Origin: Endozoicomonas ascidiicola
GTDB lineage: Bacteria; Pseudomonadota; Gammaproteobacteria; Pseudomonadales; Endozoicomonadaceae
Length of the DNA stretch: 38,344 nt
Direction of reading: 5' to 3'
Assembly (NCBI RefSeq): GCF_001646945.1
Contig: NZ_LUTV01000001.1
Span: 341,240 to 379,583 of the forward strand
The position numbers and the translations under genes are program-made. A model generated the notes under the pieces. The model was not told the DNA's origin, searched no databases, and saw only the letters and a list, made by a program, of their open reading frames with translations. Below are positions 8,402 through 16,651 of the stretch, in pieces (the first letter of the stretch is position 1; each line of letters opens with the position of its first letter).

Positions 8402-9298
8402 ATGATGGATATTCGCTCCCTCGGCTACTTTGTTGCTCAGACGGATAACTTGCCGGAATGGCAAGCCTATGCAGAAAATGTGCTGGGTATGATGACGTCT
8501 GAAGCTCCGAATGGTGGTCTTTATCTTAAAATGGATGACCGCCCATTCAGAATGTTAATTGTTGAAGGTGATGATAAACGATATTTGTCGTCAGGGTGGG
8601 AGTTGGGATCTCTCGAAGCATTTAATAATGCTACAGAGCTTCTCGATGAAAAAGGCATTGCCTGGGAAAAAGGCGACAGTACGATGTGTCAGCAGCGCGG
8701 CGTTCAGGATATTGCTCTGGTTCGCGACCCTTCCGGTAATCTTCATGAGCTCTATTGGGGCTACTGTTCAGACTGCCAACCATTTATTTCACCTCAAGGT
8801 GTGCCAAAGTTTGTCACTGGTGATATGGGGTTGGGGCATACCGTACTGCCAGCGCCGAACTTTGATGAAACACTGAGTTTTTTGAAAGAGGTTCTGGGCT
8901 TTGCCGTGTCTGATATGTTCAATTTCAAGCCGGCGCCTGATGCTGATCCGCTGCCAATCTATTTTCTGCATTGCAGTAATCCACGTCATCACAGTCTGGC
9001 TATCTGCGCATTTCCTGTTCCTTCTGGCTGTGTGCATGCCATGGTGGAAGTGGAAAACATGACGGAGGTTGGGCGTGCTCATGATCGTCATCAAGCTCAT
9101 GGTGTGAAACTGTCGGCGACTATCGGTCAGCATTTAAACGATAAAATGACTTCTTTTTATATGAAAACACCGTCAGGTTTTGATATGGAGTTTGGTTATG
9201 GCGGCCTGCAGGTGGATTGGCAAGAGCACAGCGCGTTTGAGTTCACCAGAGTAAGTATGTGGGGACATGATTTCTCGGTGGGGCAGTCTGCTGAATAA
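8402..9298 (+). CDS. Extradiol ring-cleavage dioxygenase, HsaC/BphC-like (two VOC domains)
   Basis: A 298-residue type I extradiol dioxygenase with two vicinal-oxygen-chelate domains. It inserts both atoms of O2 next to a catechol, forming a meta-cleavage product. Fe(II) ligands are visible as H146 (MGLGHTVLP), H197 (NPRHHSLAI) and E263 (FDMEFGYGG). Segments such as IRSLGYF, NPRHHSLA, SFYMKTPSGFDMEFG, QVDW and SMWGHDFSVG closely resemble HsaC/TesB steroid dioxygenases. These are my recollection of the family, not a database result. An AGAGGA ribosome site precedes tandem ATGs at 8402/8405; either may be used. It is the last gene of the operon and precedes a terminator. Cleavage of a steroid-derived A-ring catechol (3,4-DHSA-like) is likely but unproven. 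Confidence 0.92.
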   Translation: MMDIRSLGYFVAQTDNLPEWQAYAENVLGMMTSEAPNGGLYLKMDDRPFRMLIVEGDDKRYLSSGWELGSLEAFNNATELLDEKGIAWEKGDSTMCQQRGVQDIALVRDPSGNLHELYWGYCSDCQPFISPQGVPKFVTGDMGLGHTVLPAPNFDETLSFLKEVLGFAVSDMFNFKPAPDADPLPIYFLHCSNPRHHSLAICAFPVPSGCVHAMVEVENMTEVGRAHDRHQAHGVKLSATIGQHLNDKMTSFYMKTPSGFDMEFGYGGLQVDWQEHSAFEFTRVSMWGHDFSVGQSAE

Positions 9299-9324
9299 CC
9301 AGTAGGCTCTACTTTTCTATTTCC

Positions 9325-9354
9325 AACTTCCATGCGTAAGCGTGGGAGTTTTTT
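9325..9354 (+). terminator. Rho-independent terminator after dioxygenase gene
   Basis: AACTTCCATGC-GTAA-GCGTGGGAGTT forms an 11-bp stem (with G-U pairs) and tetraloop followed by a T run. It closes the SDR-to-dioxygenase operon. Confidence 0.85.
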
Positions 9355-9513
9355 GTTGTCTGCGATAAAATAACCCTGTTTTTAATATGGCTATAACCCT
9401 CGTGGTTACTGGTGTCTGGTGAAAATTTGGCCTAGTCCGTAAGGACGATTCACGCCCTTGTGTAATTGCAAAAAATGATCCCGGGATAAGAAAAATAATA
9501 AACCAACCGTGTT

Positions 9514-9548
9514 AGATATTCAGATGTATTAATACATGCTGAATATCT
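9514..9548 (+). promoter_or_regulatory. Long hairpin in the leader of the DUF1329 gene
   Basis: AGATATTCAG, then palindromic ATGTATTAATACAT, one unpaired G and CTGAATATCT form a stem of about 15 bp with a TTAA loop. It ends five bases before the GGGAG ribosome site of the gene at 9569. No T run follows, so it is not an intrinsic terminator. It could be an operator in DNA, or a stabilising or translation-controlling leader hairpin in RNA. Confidence 0.6.
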
Positions 9549-9568
9549 TCCCAGGGAGAATAATAAGA

Positions 9569-10954
9569 ATGCAAATTAACCGGCTAGTGACGCCCATAAT
9601 GACGGCACTGCTGCTCTCCGGTAGTGGCTTCGCTCTGGCAAAAGCATCACCTGAAGATATCGCCAAGCTTGGAAATGAACTGACGTGTACCGGTGCGATA
9701 GCCGCTGGCAACGCAGATGGCACGATTCCTCCTTTTTCCGGCAAATGGCTCGGAACACCTCCAGGCATTGAATACACGCCAAATGTTGGCCAGCATCCAA
9801 TTGATCCGTATCAAGACGACAAGCCTCGTTTGATCATTACCGGCGCTAACTGGCAGGAACATAAGGAAAACCTGACCGTTGGTCAGCAGGCTATGTTTGA
9901 GCGTTTTCCTGAGACCTTTGAAATTCCGGTATATGCAGGGCGTCGTGATTTCCGTTATCCCGATGTGGTTTGTGACGTAGTGAAAAGGAATGCTGCAGAC
10001 TCAGAATTGACCGATGAAGGTTTTGGTTTTACCGGTTATATGGGTGGGGTTCCATTTCCAATTCCTGATGCTGACCAGCCTATGCAGATTCTGGCAAACC
10101 ATAACTTTCCGTTTCGTGCGTTTACCTATCAGACAGATCGTGATGTTGCAGACGTAAGTTCAACGGGCAAGATAAGTTGGGGAGCACAGAAGAACAAAGG
10201 TCTGAGCCTGGTGAATCATCCGGATTATATTGGCCAGCCCATGCTGGACATTATGGCCTACGGCATCACTGCCACCACCAAACCGATCCGGAGCAAAGGC
10301 AGCGCGACGGTATCAATTGAACCGGTGAACTTTGCCCAGGGTAAACGACTGGCATGGAATTATAACCCGGGCACTCGTCGTGTAAGACAGTTGCCGGAGT
10401 ACGGTTTTGATACACCGCTGGCTTCTACAGCGGGCAAGTTGACACTGGATTCAGATCGTTTGATGAACGGTTCACCAGAACGCTATACCTGGCACTCTCT
10501 GGGTAAAAAAGAGATTTATATTCCGGCAAATGCTTACAAAGTTCATGGTAGCGATGTGAAGTATGATGAGCTGCTTCAGACAGGCCACGCTAATCCGGAT
10601 TTCATGCGCTACGAGCTTCGTCGTGTATGGGTGCTTGAAGGTCGTTTGAAAGACGACTATCGCCATAAGTATGGTCGACGCACAATGTACATTGACGAAG
10701 ATACCTGGCATGGCGTGGTGTCGGATTTTTACGACACTCGTGATGAGCTGGTACAACACGCTTACATCAATTACTACTACGCCTACGATATGCAGGCATG
10801 GCAGGCGGGCAGCAGCTTTTACCACGATCTGACCTCTGGCGGCTATGTCGGTTACAACCTGTTCCAGGAAAAGGCTAAAGGCCCAATTCTTAATGCCGGC
10901 AACATGACCAAAGATATGTACACGCCAGCGGCGCTTCGTCGTTTAAGCCATTAA
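9569..10954 (+). CDS. DUF1329 family secreted protein
   Basis: A 461-residue exported protein of the DUF1329 family, marked by GISWGxxxN-like text, the SATVSIEPVNF and RRVRQLPEYGFDTP segments, and the YTWHSLGKKEIYIPANAYK and RRVWVLEGRLKDDYRHKYGRR blocks. The N-terminus is a signal peptide (basic start, TALLLSGSGFALAKA). I start at ATG 9569 because it places the signal peptide correctly and has GGGAG at 9553; ATG 9536 lies inside the leader hairpin. DUF1329 genes usually sit beside DUF1302 and often near RND permeases in steroid, terpene and aromatic degraders, where a lipid/hydrophobe uptake role has been proposed. Only the DUF1302 partner is present here. Biochemical function is unknown. Confidence 0.88.
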   Translation: MQINRLVTPIMTALLLSGSGFALAKASPEDIAKLGNELTCTGAIAAGNADGTIPPFSGKWLGTPPGIEYTPNVGQHPIDPYQDDKPRLIITGANWQEHKENLTVGQQAMFERFPETFEIPVYAGRRDFRYPDVVCDVVKRNAADSELTDEGFGFTGYMGGVPFPIPDADQPMQILANHNFPFRAFTYQTDRDVADVSSTGKISWGAQKNKGLSLVNHPDYIGQPMLDIMAYGITATTKPIRSKGSATVSIEPVNFAQGKRLAWNYNPGTRRVRQLPEYGFDTPLASTAGKLTLDSDRLMNGSPERYTWHSLGKKEIYIPANAYKVHGSDVKYDELLQTGHANPDFMRYELRRVWVLEGRLKDDYRHKYGRRTMYIDEDTWHGVVSDFYDTRDELVQHAYINYYYAYDMQAWQAGSSFYHDLTSGGYVGYNLFQEKAKGPILNAGNMTKDMYTPAALRRLSH

Positions 10955-10970
10955 TTAATTGTTTTGAATG

Positions 10971-11024
10971 CCACAGCTCGTCCGTCGGCAATCCTGAATG
11001 GATTGCCGATCAAAATTGCTGTGG
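10971..11024 (+). promoter_or_regulatory. Nested hairpin between DUF1329 and DUF1302 genes
   Basis: An outer stem CCACAGC/GCTGTGG encloses a perfect 10-bp inner stem TCGGCAATCC-TGAAT-GGATTGCCGA. A weaker GGCAACC/GGTTACC hairpin follows at about 11031-11052, before the ribosome site. The absence of a T run argues against simple termination. It may trim or stabilise the mRNA and set the relative output of the two genes. Confidence 0.55.
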
Positions 11025-11072
11025 TGGTGTCGGCAACCTGACGGTTACCGGCCTACAAGGAATAATAAGAAA

Positions 11073-12566
11073 ATGCACACATTCAAGAAAAGCAAACTGG
11101 CCATGGCTGTGTTGAGCCTTGGTCTTGCCGGTAACACGTTGGCTGGCGAAACCATTGAGCTGGGAAATGACGTCACCCTGGACTGGAAAGGCACGCTGAC
11201 GTATTCGGCAGCACAACGGCTGGACGACCAGAATAAAGAGTTAACCAGCAGTGGTAACACCAATTTTGATAAAGGTGATTTGGTTAATAATGGCCTTTCA
11301 TTATTAATGGAAAGCCATTTGCGATTTGGTAATAGTGGTCTGGTGTTGTCTGGTAGCACTTTTTACGACGGCGTTTACCACGATGATAAGTTTACTGATG
11401 ATGCTGAACGCTATCATGGTGGTTACACCCGTCTCCTGGATGCTTATGTTTACACTGCGTTTCCTTTTGGTGAAAGTGGTTATGCCGATTTTCGTTTAGG
11501 TAGCCATGTAGTGGCATGGGGCGAGGCTCTGTTTTTCCCAAGCATGTCTCTGGCGCAGGGGCCTTCTGATGCGATTAAATCCGGTATACCGGGCACAGAA
11601 GTGAAAGATATCTTGTTGCCAGAAGAGCAGGTTTCCATGCAGTTGGAAATTACACCTGATCTTTCTCTCTTGGCTCATTATCAGTATGACTGGCATGAGA
11701 CTGTGGTATCGGAACCCGGCTCTTATCTTAGCACCAGTGAGGCGGTGGGTAATGGCGCTGTTTGTTTGATACCCAGTGCGCTGGCACCCGATGGGTGCGA
11801 TTTTGGACAACGCAAGGCAGATATTACACCTGATCATGATCAGTGGGGAGTCGGTGCTCGTTATCGTGTGAGTGATTTAACCGAGCTTGGTTTGTACTAC
11901 CTAAGCTATAACTCTCGTATTCCAACACCTGTAACCACAATGACTAGTCAGAGTTCAGCTACGTATCAGGTCAAATATATGGATGACATTGACTTGTATG
12001 GTTTAACGTTTACGACGAGTGCGGGGATAGCCTCAATCGCAGGTGAGGTGACTTATAAGAAAGGTGCGCCTGTACTGGCTGGAGCATTGTCTAATCCAAC
12101 TCGAGGCGATGTGCTGCAGACGAACCTGAATGCGATAGTGAACTTTGGTAGCTCACCGATTTCTGATAGTGCGACACTTACTACGGAAGTCGCTTATGTT
12201 GATATTCAGAGTGTTGAAGATGAGCCCGTAATTGGAAGTGATGAACTTGCATGGACTAGCTATGGTTTAGCAGCATCCGCGTCCTTAAATCTCGCTTATC
12301 CGGGGATCACTGAATCCTGGGATATGGGCGTTCCTGTAAGCTATTCACGCCAGGTGAAAGGTCGAACTATGACCGGTGGTGTTGGAGGTGAAGGTGATCA
12401 CCGTTTCAGTATCGGTGCAGACTTTACCCATCACCGTTCGGGTGTGCAGGTAGGGGTCAAGTATCTCGCTTATATGGGAGATCATGATGCTGATACAGAA
12501 GCTTACAAAGAAAAGAAACTCACCGACCGGGATAACGTTTCCCTGACGGTGAAGTACGCCTTCTAA
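11073..12566 (+). CDS. DUF1302 family outer-membrane protein
   Basis: A 497-residue protein with a signal peptide (MHTFKKSKLAMAVLSLG..LAGE). Alternating hydrophobic strands end in an aromatic C-terminal residue (VKYAF), the signature of an outer-membrane beta-barrel. The DUF1302 family is recognised from FRLGSHVVAWGEALFFPS, PGTEVKDILLPEEQVSMQLE and the terminal YSRQVKGRTMTGG and RFSIGADF segments. ATG 11073, preceded by AAGGAATAATAAG, is chosen; the upstream open frame starts within the intergenic hairpin and would bury the signal peptide. DUF1302 proteins accompany DUF1329 in hydrophobic-substrate catabolic clusters and are thought to act in outer-membrane uptake. That role is inference here. 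Confidence 0.88.
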   Translation: MHTFKKSKLAMAVLSLGLAGNTLAGETIELGNDVTLDWKGTLTYSAAQRLDDQNKELTSSGNTNFDKGDLVNNGLSLLMESHLRFGNSGLVLSGSTFYDGVYHDDKFTDDAERYHGGYTRLLDAYVYTAFPFGESGYADFRLGSHVVAWGEALFFPSMSLAQGPSDAIKSGIPGTEVKDILLPEEQVSMQLEITPDLSLLAHYQYDWHETVVSEPGSYLSTSEAVGNGAVCLIPSALAPDGCDFGQRKADITPDHDQWGVGARYRVSDLTELGLYYLSYNSRIPTPVTTMTSQSSATYQVKYMDDIDLYGLTFTTSAGIASIAGEVTYKKGAPVLAGALSNPTRGDVLQTNLNAIVNFGSSPISDSATLTTEVAYVDIQSVEDEPVIGSDELAWTSYGLAASASLNLAYPGITESWDMGVPVSYSRQVKGRTMTGGVGGEGDHRFSIGADFTHHRSGVQVGVKYLAYMGDHDADTEAYKEKKLTDRDNVSLTVKYAF

Positions 12567-12579
12567 AACTTTGCCTTAT

Positions 12580-12613
12580 AACAGCCGGGGTTGTGGTGGC
12601 CCTGGCTGTTTTT
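12580..12613. terminator. Terminator between DUF1302 gene and oppF
   Basis: AACAGCCGGGG and CCCTGGCTGTT form an 11-bp stem around a 9-base loop, followed by a short T run on the plus strand. Convergent placement suggests it also helps end the opp operon on the minus strand. Confidence 0.8.
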
Positions 12614-12674
12614 CTATTTCCGTTTTGCGACAACCTTGAAACATGGAACGAGATGGGCAGCCCTGTTGGCTACC

Positions 12675-13685
12675 TTACTCATTAATCACCGTGACCTTGT
12701 GGCAAGAAACCTGATGGTTTTCACCTGACGTTGAATGACCCATATTGATTAACTCTGGCTTTGTTTGCGCGCATTGCTCATCTGCATAAAGGCAGCGAGT
12801 TCTGAATACGCAACCTGAAGGCGGGTTAATAGGCGACGGAAGATCACCTTTCAGTACTACCCGTTTCTTCCTTGCTTCCGGATCCGGCACTGGAACCGCT
12901 GAAATCAATGCCTGAGTATAAGGATGCTGTGGTGAGTTGTAGAGATCATCTTTATCCGCAACCTCCATCACATTCCCTAAATACAGAACCATGACTCGAT
13001 GGCTGATGTGTCGTACGATTGAAAGATCATGACTGATAAACAACAATGACAGACCAAACTTCTTCTGCAGTTCGCCCAGCAGGTTAATGATCTGTGCCTG
13101 AATGGACACATCCAGTGCGGATACGGGTTCATCACAGACAATCACTTTGGGTTGCAGAATCATCGCCCGGGCAATACCAATGCGCTGACACTGTCCTCCA
13201 GAAAACTCGTGAGGGTAACGGTTAATCATTCTTGGCAGCAGGCCAACGATATCCATCATTTCACGAACACGGTCTTTTACGGCATCCTTCGATAATTTCG
13301 GGTGATGGGTGACCAGCGGTTCTGCAATAATTTCGCCAATGGTCATGCGTGGATCAAGACTGGCCAGTGGATCCTGGAAAATGATCTGCATATCTTTACG
13401 CAGAGGGCGCATCTCTTTCACTGAGTTGCCCGTGATGTTTTGGCCCATCCAGACCACTTGTCCGTCGGTGTTGTGCAATAACTGCAGCACAGCTCGGCCC
13501 AGAGTGGATTTTCCACAGCCTGACTCGCCCACGACTGCCAGTGTTTCCCCTTCATAGAGTTGAAAGCTTACGCCATCAACGGCTTTCAGGGTTTTCTTAC
13601 GTGTGAAAATAGTGCCGACATCCACAGGGAAGTGAACCTTAAGGTTATCGACGGTCAGGATGGGGGCTTTTTCAACAGTATTCAT
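12675..13685 (-). CDS. oppF: Oligopeptide ABC transporter ATP-binding protein OppF
   Basis: A 336-residue ABC ATPase of the peptide-transport (OppF/DppF) subgroup. It has Walker A GESGCGKST, Q-loop QDPLASLDPRM, signature FSGGQCQRIGIARA, Walker B KVIVCDEPVSALD and switch His in ISHDLS. The C-terminal oligopeptide/dipeptide domain contains HPYTQALISAVPVPDP and a Cys-rich GCVFRTRCLYADEQC segment, which in such proteins can bind an Fe-S cluster. The start at 13685 overlaps the oppD stop by four bases (ATGA), so translation is coupled. The longer frame lies inside oppD and is rejected. It is the last gene of a complete oppABCDF operon. Confidence 0.93.
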   Translation of the reverse strand: MNTVEKAPILTVDNLKVHFPVDVGTIFTRKKTLKAVDGVSFQLYEGETLAVVGESGCGKSTLGRAVLQLLHNTDGQVVWMGQNITGNSVKEMRPLRKDMQIIFQDPLASLDPRMTIGEIIAEPLVTHHPKLSKDAVKDRVREMMDIVGLLPRMINRYPHEFSGGQCQRIGIARAMILQPKVIVCDEPVSALDVSIQAQIINLLGELQKKFGLSLLFISHDLSIVRHISHRVMVLYLGNVMEVADKDDLYNSPQHPYTQALISAVPVPDPEARKKRVVLKGDLPSPINPPSGCVFRTRCLYADEQCAQTKPELINMGHSTSGENHQVSCHKVTVINE

Positions 13686-14698
13686 AGGGCGCCCTCTACA
13701 ACATTCATCGGGTGACAGGCGGTGACCGCGTTTAACTGATGGCACGATGCCGTACGATTCTCATCGATGTAGGTAGTCGTTGGTTGTTCCTGATGGCATC
13801 GCTCTGTCGCATATTGGCAACGAGGCTGAAAGGCACAGCCTTTAGGTAAGGCCTGAAGGTTAGGAGGCTGGCCTGGGATCGCATACAGGTCTTCATTATG
13901 ATTGCCATCAATCCTTGGCATAGATTTCAGCAGTCCCTGTGTATAAGGGTGCCTGGCATCAGTAAAGAGTGAGCTAACGGAGCCGGTTTCAATCACTCGG
14001 CCACCGTACATTACCATTACGTGGTCGCACATATTGGCGATGACACCGAGGTCGTGGGTGATCATCACAATGGACATGCCCAGCTTTTCTTTCAGATCTT
14101 GAAGTAAGTCGAGAATCTGCGCCTGAATGGTCACGTCCAGAGCGGTAGTTGGTTCATCGGCAATCAACAGGTCCGGTTCGCAGAGCAGGGCGATGGCAAT
14201 CATGACTCGTTGTCGCATACCGCCGGAGAACTCGTGAGGGTACATATGCACCCGCTTGCGCGCTTCTGGAATACCGACCAGCTCCAGCATATCGATGGAT
14301 TTTTCCAGTGCTGCTTTTTTGTTCATTCCCTGATGCTCAATCAGAACTTCCGTCATCTGTCGTGAGACTTTCAGATAGGGATTCAATGATGTCATTGGGT
14401 CCTGAAAAATCATGGACAGGGAAACGCCACGAACCTTATTTAGCTCGGCAACGGGCAGTCCAAGAATGTTCTGTCCTTTAAAAATGGCCTTGCCTGTGGT
14501 TTTGCCGTTCTTTGCCAGCAAGCCCATCAGTGCCATAAATATCTGGGTTTTTCCGGACCCGGATTCCCCGACGACACCGAGGCTTTCCCCTTTTTTCAAA
14601 GAGAAGTTGATCTCGCTGGCTGCAGATACTTCGCCATCCGGCGTATCGAAACGAGTGTTGAGGTTTTTGATCTCAAGAATGATGTTGTTCTCGTTCAT
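13682..14698 (-). CDS. oppD: Oligopeptide ABC transporter ATP-binding protein OppD
   Basis: A 338-residue ABC ATPase, OppD/DppD type. It has Walker [11 protein letters not shown]-loop [11 protein letters not shown], signature [15 protein letters not shown], Walker [14 protein letters not shown] and switch His in ITHDLG. The C-terminal peptide-transporter extension has [31 protein letters not shown] and a C-x6-C/C-x6-C type pattern ([14 protein letters not shown]). It lies two bases after oppC and overlaps oppF by four bases. With OppF it should form the nucleotide-binding heterodimer that powers import through OppBC. Confidence 0.94.
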   Translation of the reverse strand: MNENNIILEIKNLNTRFDTPDGEVSAASEINFSLKKGESLGVVGESGSGKTQIFMALMGLLAKNGKTTGKAIFKGQNILGLPVAELNKVRGVSLSMIFQDPMTSLNPYLKVSRQMTEVLIEHQGMNKKAALEKSIDMLELVGIPEARKRVHMYPHEFSGGMRQRVMIAIALLCEPDLLIADEPTTALDVTIQAQILDLLQDLKEKLGMSIVMITHDLGVIANMCDHVMVMYGGRVIETGSVSSLFTDARHPYTQGLLKSMPRIDGNHNEDLYAIPGQPPNLQALPKGCAFQPRCQYATERCHQEQPTTTYIDENRTASCHQLNAVTACHPMNVVEGAL

Positions 14699-14700
14699 AG

Positions 14701-15612
14701 TTATCGATCCTTGGGGTCCAGCGCATCACGCAGACCGTCACCAATGAAGTTGAAACAGAACAGGGTGAGAGCCAGGAAGGTGGCAGGGAATGCCAGCATC
14801 CAGGGAGCAGATTCCATTACTTTGGAGCCTTCGGAAATCAATACGCCCCAACTGGTTAACGGTTCCTGTACACCAAGACCAAGGAAGGAAAGAAAGCTTT
14901 CCGTGAGAATGACCTGGGGAATCGTCAACGTCATATAGACGATCACCGGTCCAAGAATATTGGGAATAATATGGCGGAAGATAATCTTCGTAGTGGATAC
15001 ACCGCTGGCATGGGCCGCCTCAATAAACTCTTTTTTCTTAACCGCCAGTGTCTGACCGCGTACGATTCGCGCCATGGTTAGCCATTCAACGGCACCGAGT
15101 GCGACAAAGATCAGATAAATGTTCCGGCCAAAAATCACCATCAGGATAATGACGAAAAACATAAACGGCAGTGAATAAAGGATATCCACAAAGCGCATCA
15201 TGAGGTTGTCGACACGCCCGCCCATATAACCGGCGACAGCTCCATAAACGACACCGATCACCAGCGACACCGTGGTCGCCACAAGGCCAACCATTAACGA
15301 CACTCTGGCGCCATATAGGGTGCGGACGAACAGGTCTCGGCCATTTTCATCGGTACCAAACCAGAAGCCTTCTGCAAAGTTTGGCGGCACTTGAATAAAG
15401 TCCCAGTAGACTTCATCAAAAGGGTGGGATGATAGCCAGGGCGCTAAGATCGCCATTAAAGTAATGATGGAGAGAATCACCATCGAAACGACAGCTGCCT
15501 TGTTTCGCATTAAGCGAATACGGGCATCCTGCCAGAGCGAGCGGCCAGCGACTTCTGAATAGTCATCATTAAAAGACGCCAGCTTGTCGTTCATGTTCAA
15601 TGCATTGCTCAT
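14701..15612 (-). CDS. oppC: Oligopeptide ABC transporter permease OppC
   Basis: A 303-residue inner-membrane permease. A cytoplasmic N-terminus (SLWQDARIRLMRNKAAVVSM) is followed by about six hydrophobic segments. The EAA loop EFIEAAHASGVSTTKIIFRHIIPN contacts the ATPases. The C-terminus FIGDGLRDALDPKDR is typical of OppC/DppC. Its start overlaps the end of oppB by four bases. It pairs with OppB to form the transmembrane pore. Confidence 0.94.
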   Translation of the reverse strand: MSNALNMNDKLASFNDDYSEVAGRSLWQDARIRLMRNKAAVVSMVILSIITLMAILAPWLSSHPFDEVYWDFIQVPPNFAEGFWFGTDENGRDLFVRTLYGARVSLMVGLVATTVSLVIGVVYGAVAGYMGGRVDNLMMRFVDILYSLPFMFFVIILMVIFGRNIYLIFVALGAVEWLTMARIVRGQTLAVKKKEFIEAAHASGVSTTKIIFRHIIPNILGPVIVYMTLTIPQVILTESFLSFLGLGVQEPLTSWGVLISEGSKVMESAPWMLAFPATFLALTLFCFNFIGDGLRDALDPKDR

Positions 15613-16535
15613 GCGCCAACCCTCAGTTTCGGATCCAGGAAGCTGTAAATCACGTCCACGATCAGGTTCATCATGAGAATCAAGGTTGCGTAGAAAATCA
15701 CCACACCCATGACCAGAGGGTAATCACGGTTCAGCGCAGCATTCACAAAATAACGACCAACGCCGGGTATATCGTAAATGGATTCAATTACCACCGAGCC
15801 AGTGGTCACGGCAGCCACCGCCGGGCCTAAATAAGAGACAACCGGCAACAAAGCACCTTTGATACCATGACGCACCACCACCAATCTTTCACGAATGCCT
15901 TTGGCTCTGGCGGTTCGGATGTAGTTGGAATGCAGAACCTCAATCATCGAGCCTCTTGTCAGTCGGGCGATGTAGGCGATTTGTGGTAATGCCAGAGAGA
16001 TCACGGGCAGGACAAGGTTTCTGGCAGCACCATCACCCCAACCTGCGACGGGCAACCAGGCAAGATAGACACCAAACACCAGGGAAAGAATGGGGGCTGC
16101 AACAAAGTTTGGAATGGCAATGCCAGTCATGGCAACGCCCATAATGGCGTAATCGGTTTTCTGGTTTTGATAGAGTGCTGCCAGCGTTCCCAGCCCAATG
16201 CCAATAAACGTCGCGAGCAGAATAGCCAGGCCACCGATTTGAAAACTGGCAGGCAAGCCGGAAAGAATCAGTTCAGTAACTGAGAAATCCCTGAATTTGT
16301 AAGAGGGCCCAAAATCAAACTGAAGCAGTTTGCTGATGTAGATGAAATACTGCTCGTAGACCGGTTTATCCAGATCATAGGCTTTGAGAATATTGGCTTC
16401 AATTTCCGGCGGCAGCTGTCGTTCCTGATCGAACGGGCCTCCGGGGGCAATGCGCATCATGAAAAATGCGATTGTAATGATGATAAACAGCGTCGGAATC
16501 GCCGTTAGCAACCGCTTGAGTATGTAGGCAAACAT
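15609..16535 (-). CDS. oppB: Oligopeptide ABC transporter permease OppB
   Basis: A 308-residue permease with the characteristic N-terminus MFAYILKRLLTAIPTLFIII. A periplasmic segment with RIAPGGPFDQERQLPPE precedes the remaining membrane spans. The EAA-type loop NYIRTARAKGIRERLVVVRHGIKGALLP and the FYATLILMMNLIVDVIYSFLDPKLR end fit OppB/DppB. It is the second gene of the operon, separated from oppA by 116 bases that hold a hairpin. Confidence 0.94.
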   Translation of the reverse strand: MFAYILKRLLTAIPTLFIIITIAFFMMRIAPGGPFDQERQLPPEIEANILKAYDLDKPVYEQYFIYISKLLQFDFGPSYKFRDFSVTELILSGLPASFQIGGLAILLATFIGIGLGTLAALYQNQKTDYAIMGVAMTGIAIPNFVAAPILSLVFGVYLAWLPVAGWGDGAARNLVLPVISLALPQIAYIARLTRGSMIEVLHSNYIRTARAKGIRERLVVVRHGIKGALLPVVSYLGPAVAAVTTGSVVIESIYDIPGVGRYFVNAALNRDYPLVMGVVIFYATLILMMNLIVDVIYSFLDPKLRVGA

Positions 16536-16618
16536 GGAATTATTCGCTCTTTCCTTTGGAGATCCCTCTTCGTTTTATTTTTCATGGCCATCCATGGCGC
16601 ACGACAGCGTTGAGCATA

Positions 16619-16637
16619 CTCCTGCTGTGGGCAGGAG
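16619..16637 (-). promoter_or_regulatory. Hairpin between oppA and oppB
   Basis: A perfect 7-bp stem CTCCTGC-TGTGG-GCAGGAG lies 15 bases beyond the oppA stop with no adequate T run. In opp operons a hairpin here commonly protects or partly terminates the abundant oppA message. That function is inferred from position. Confidence 0.5.
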
Positions 16638-16651
16638 CGTATTCCGTTTGA

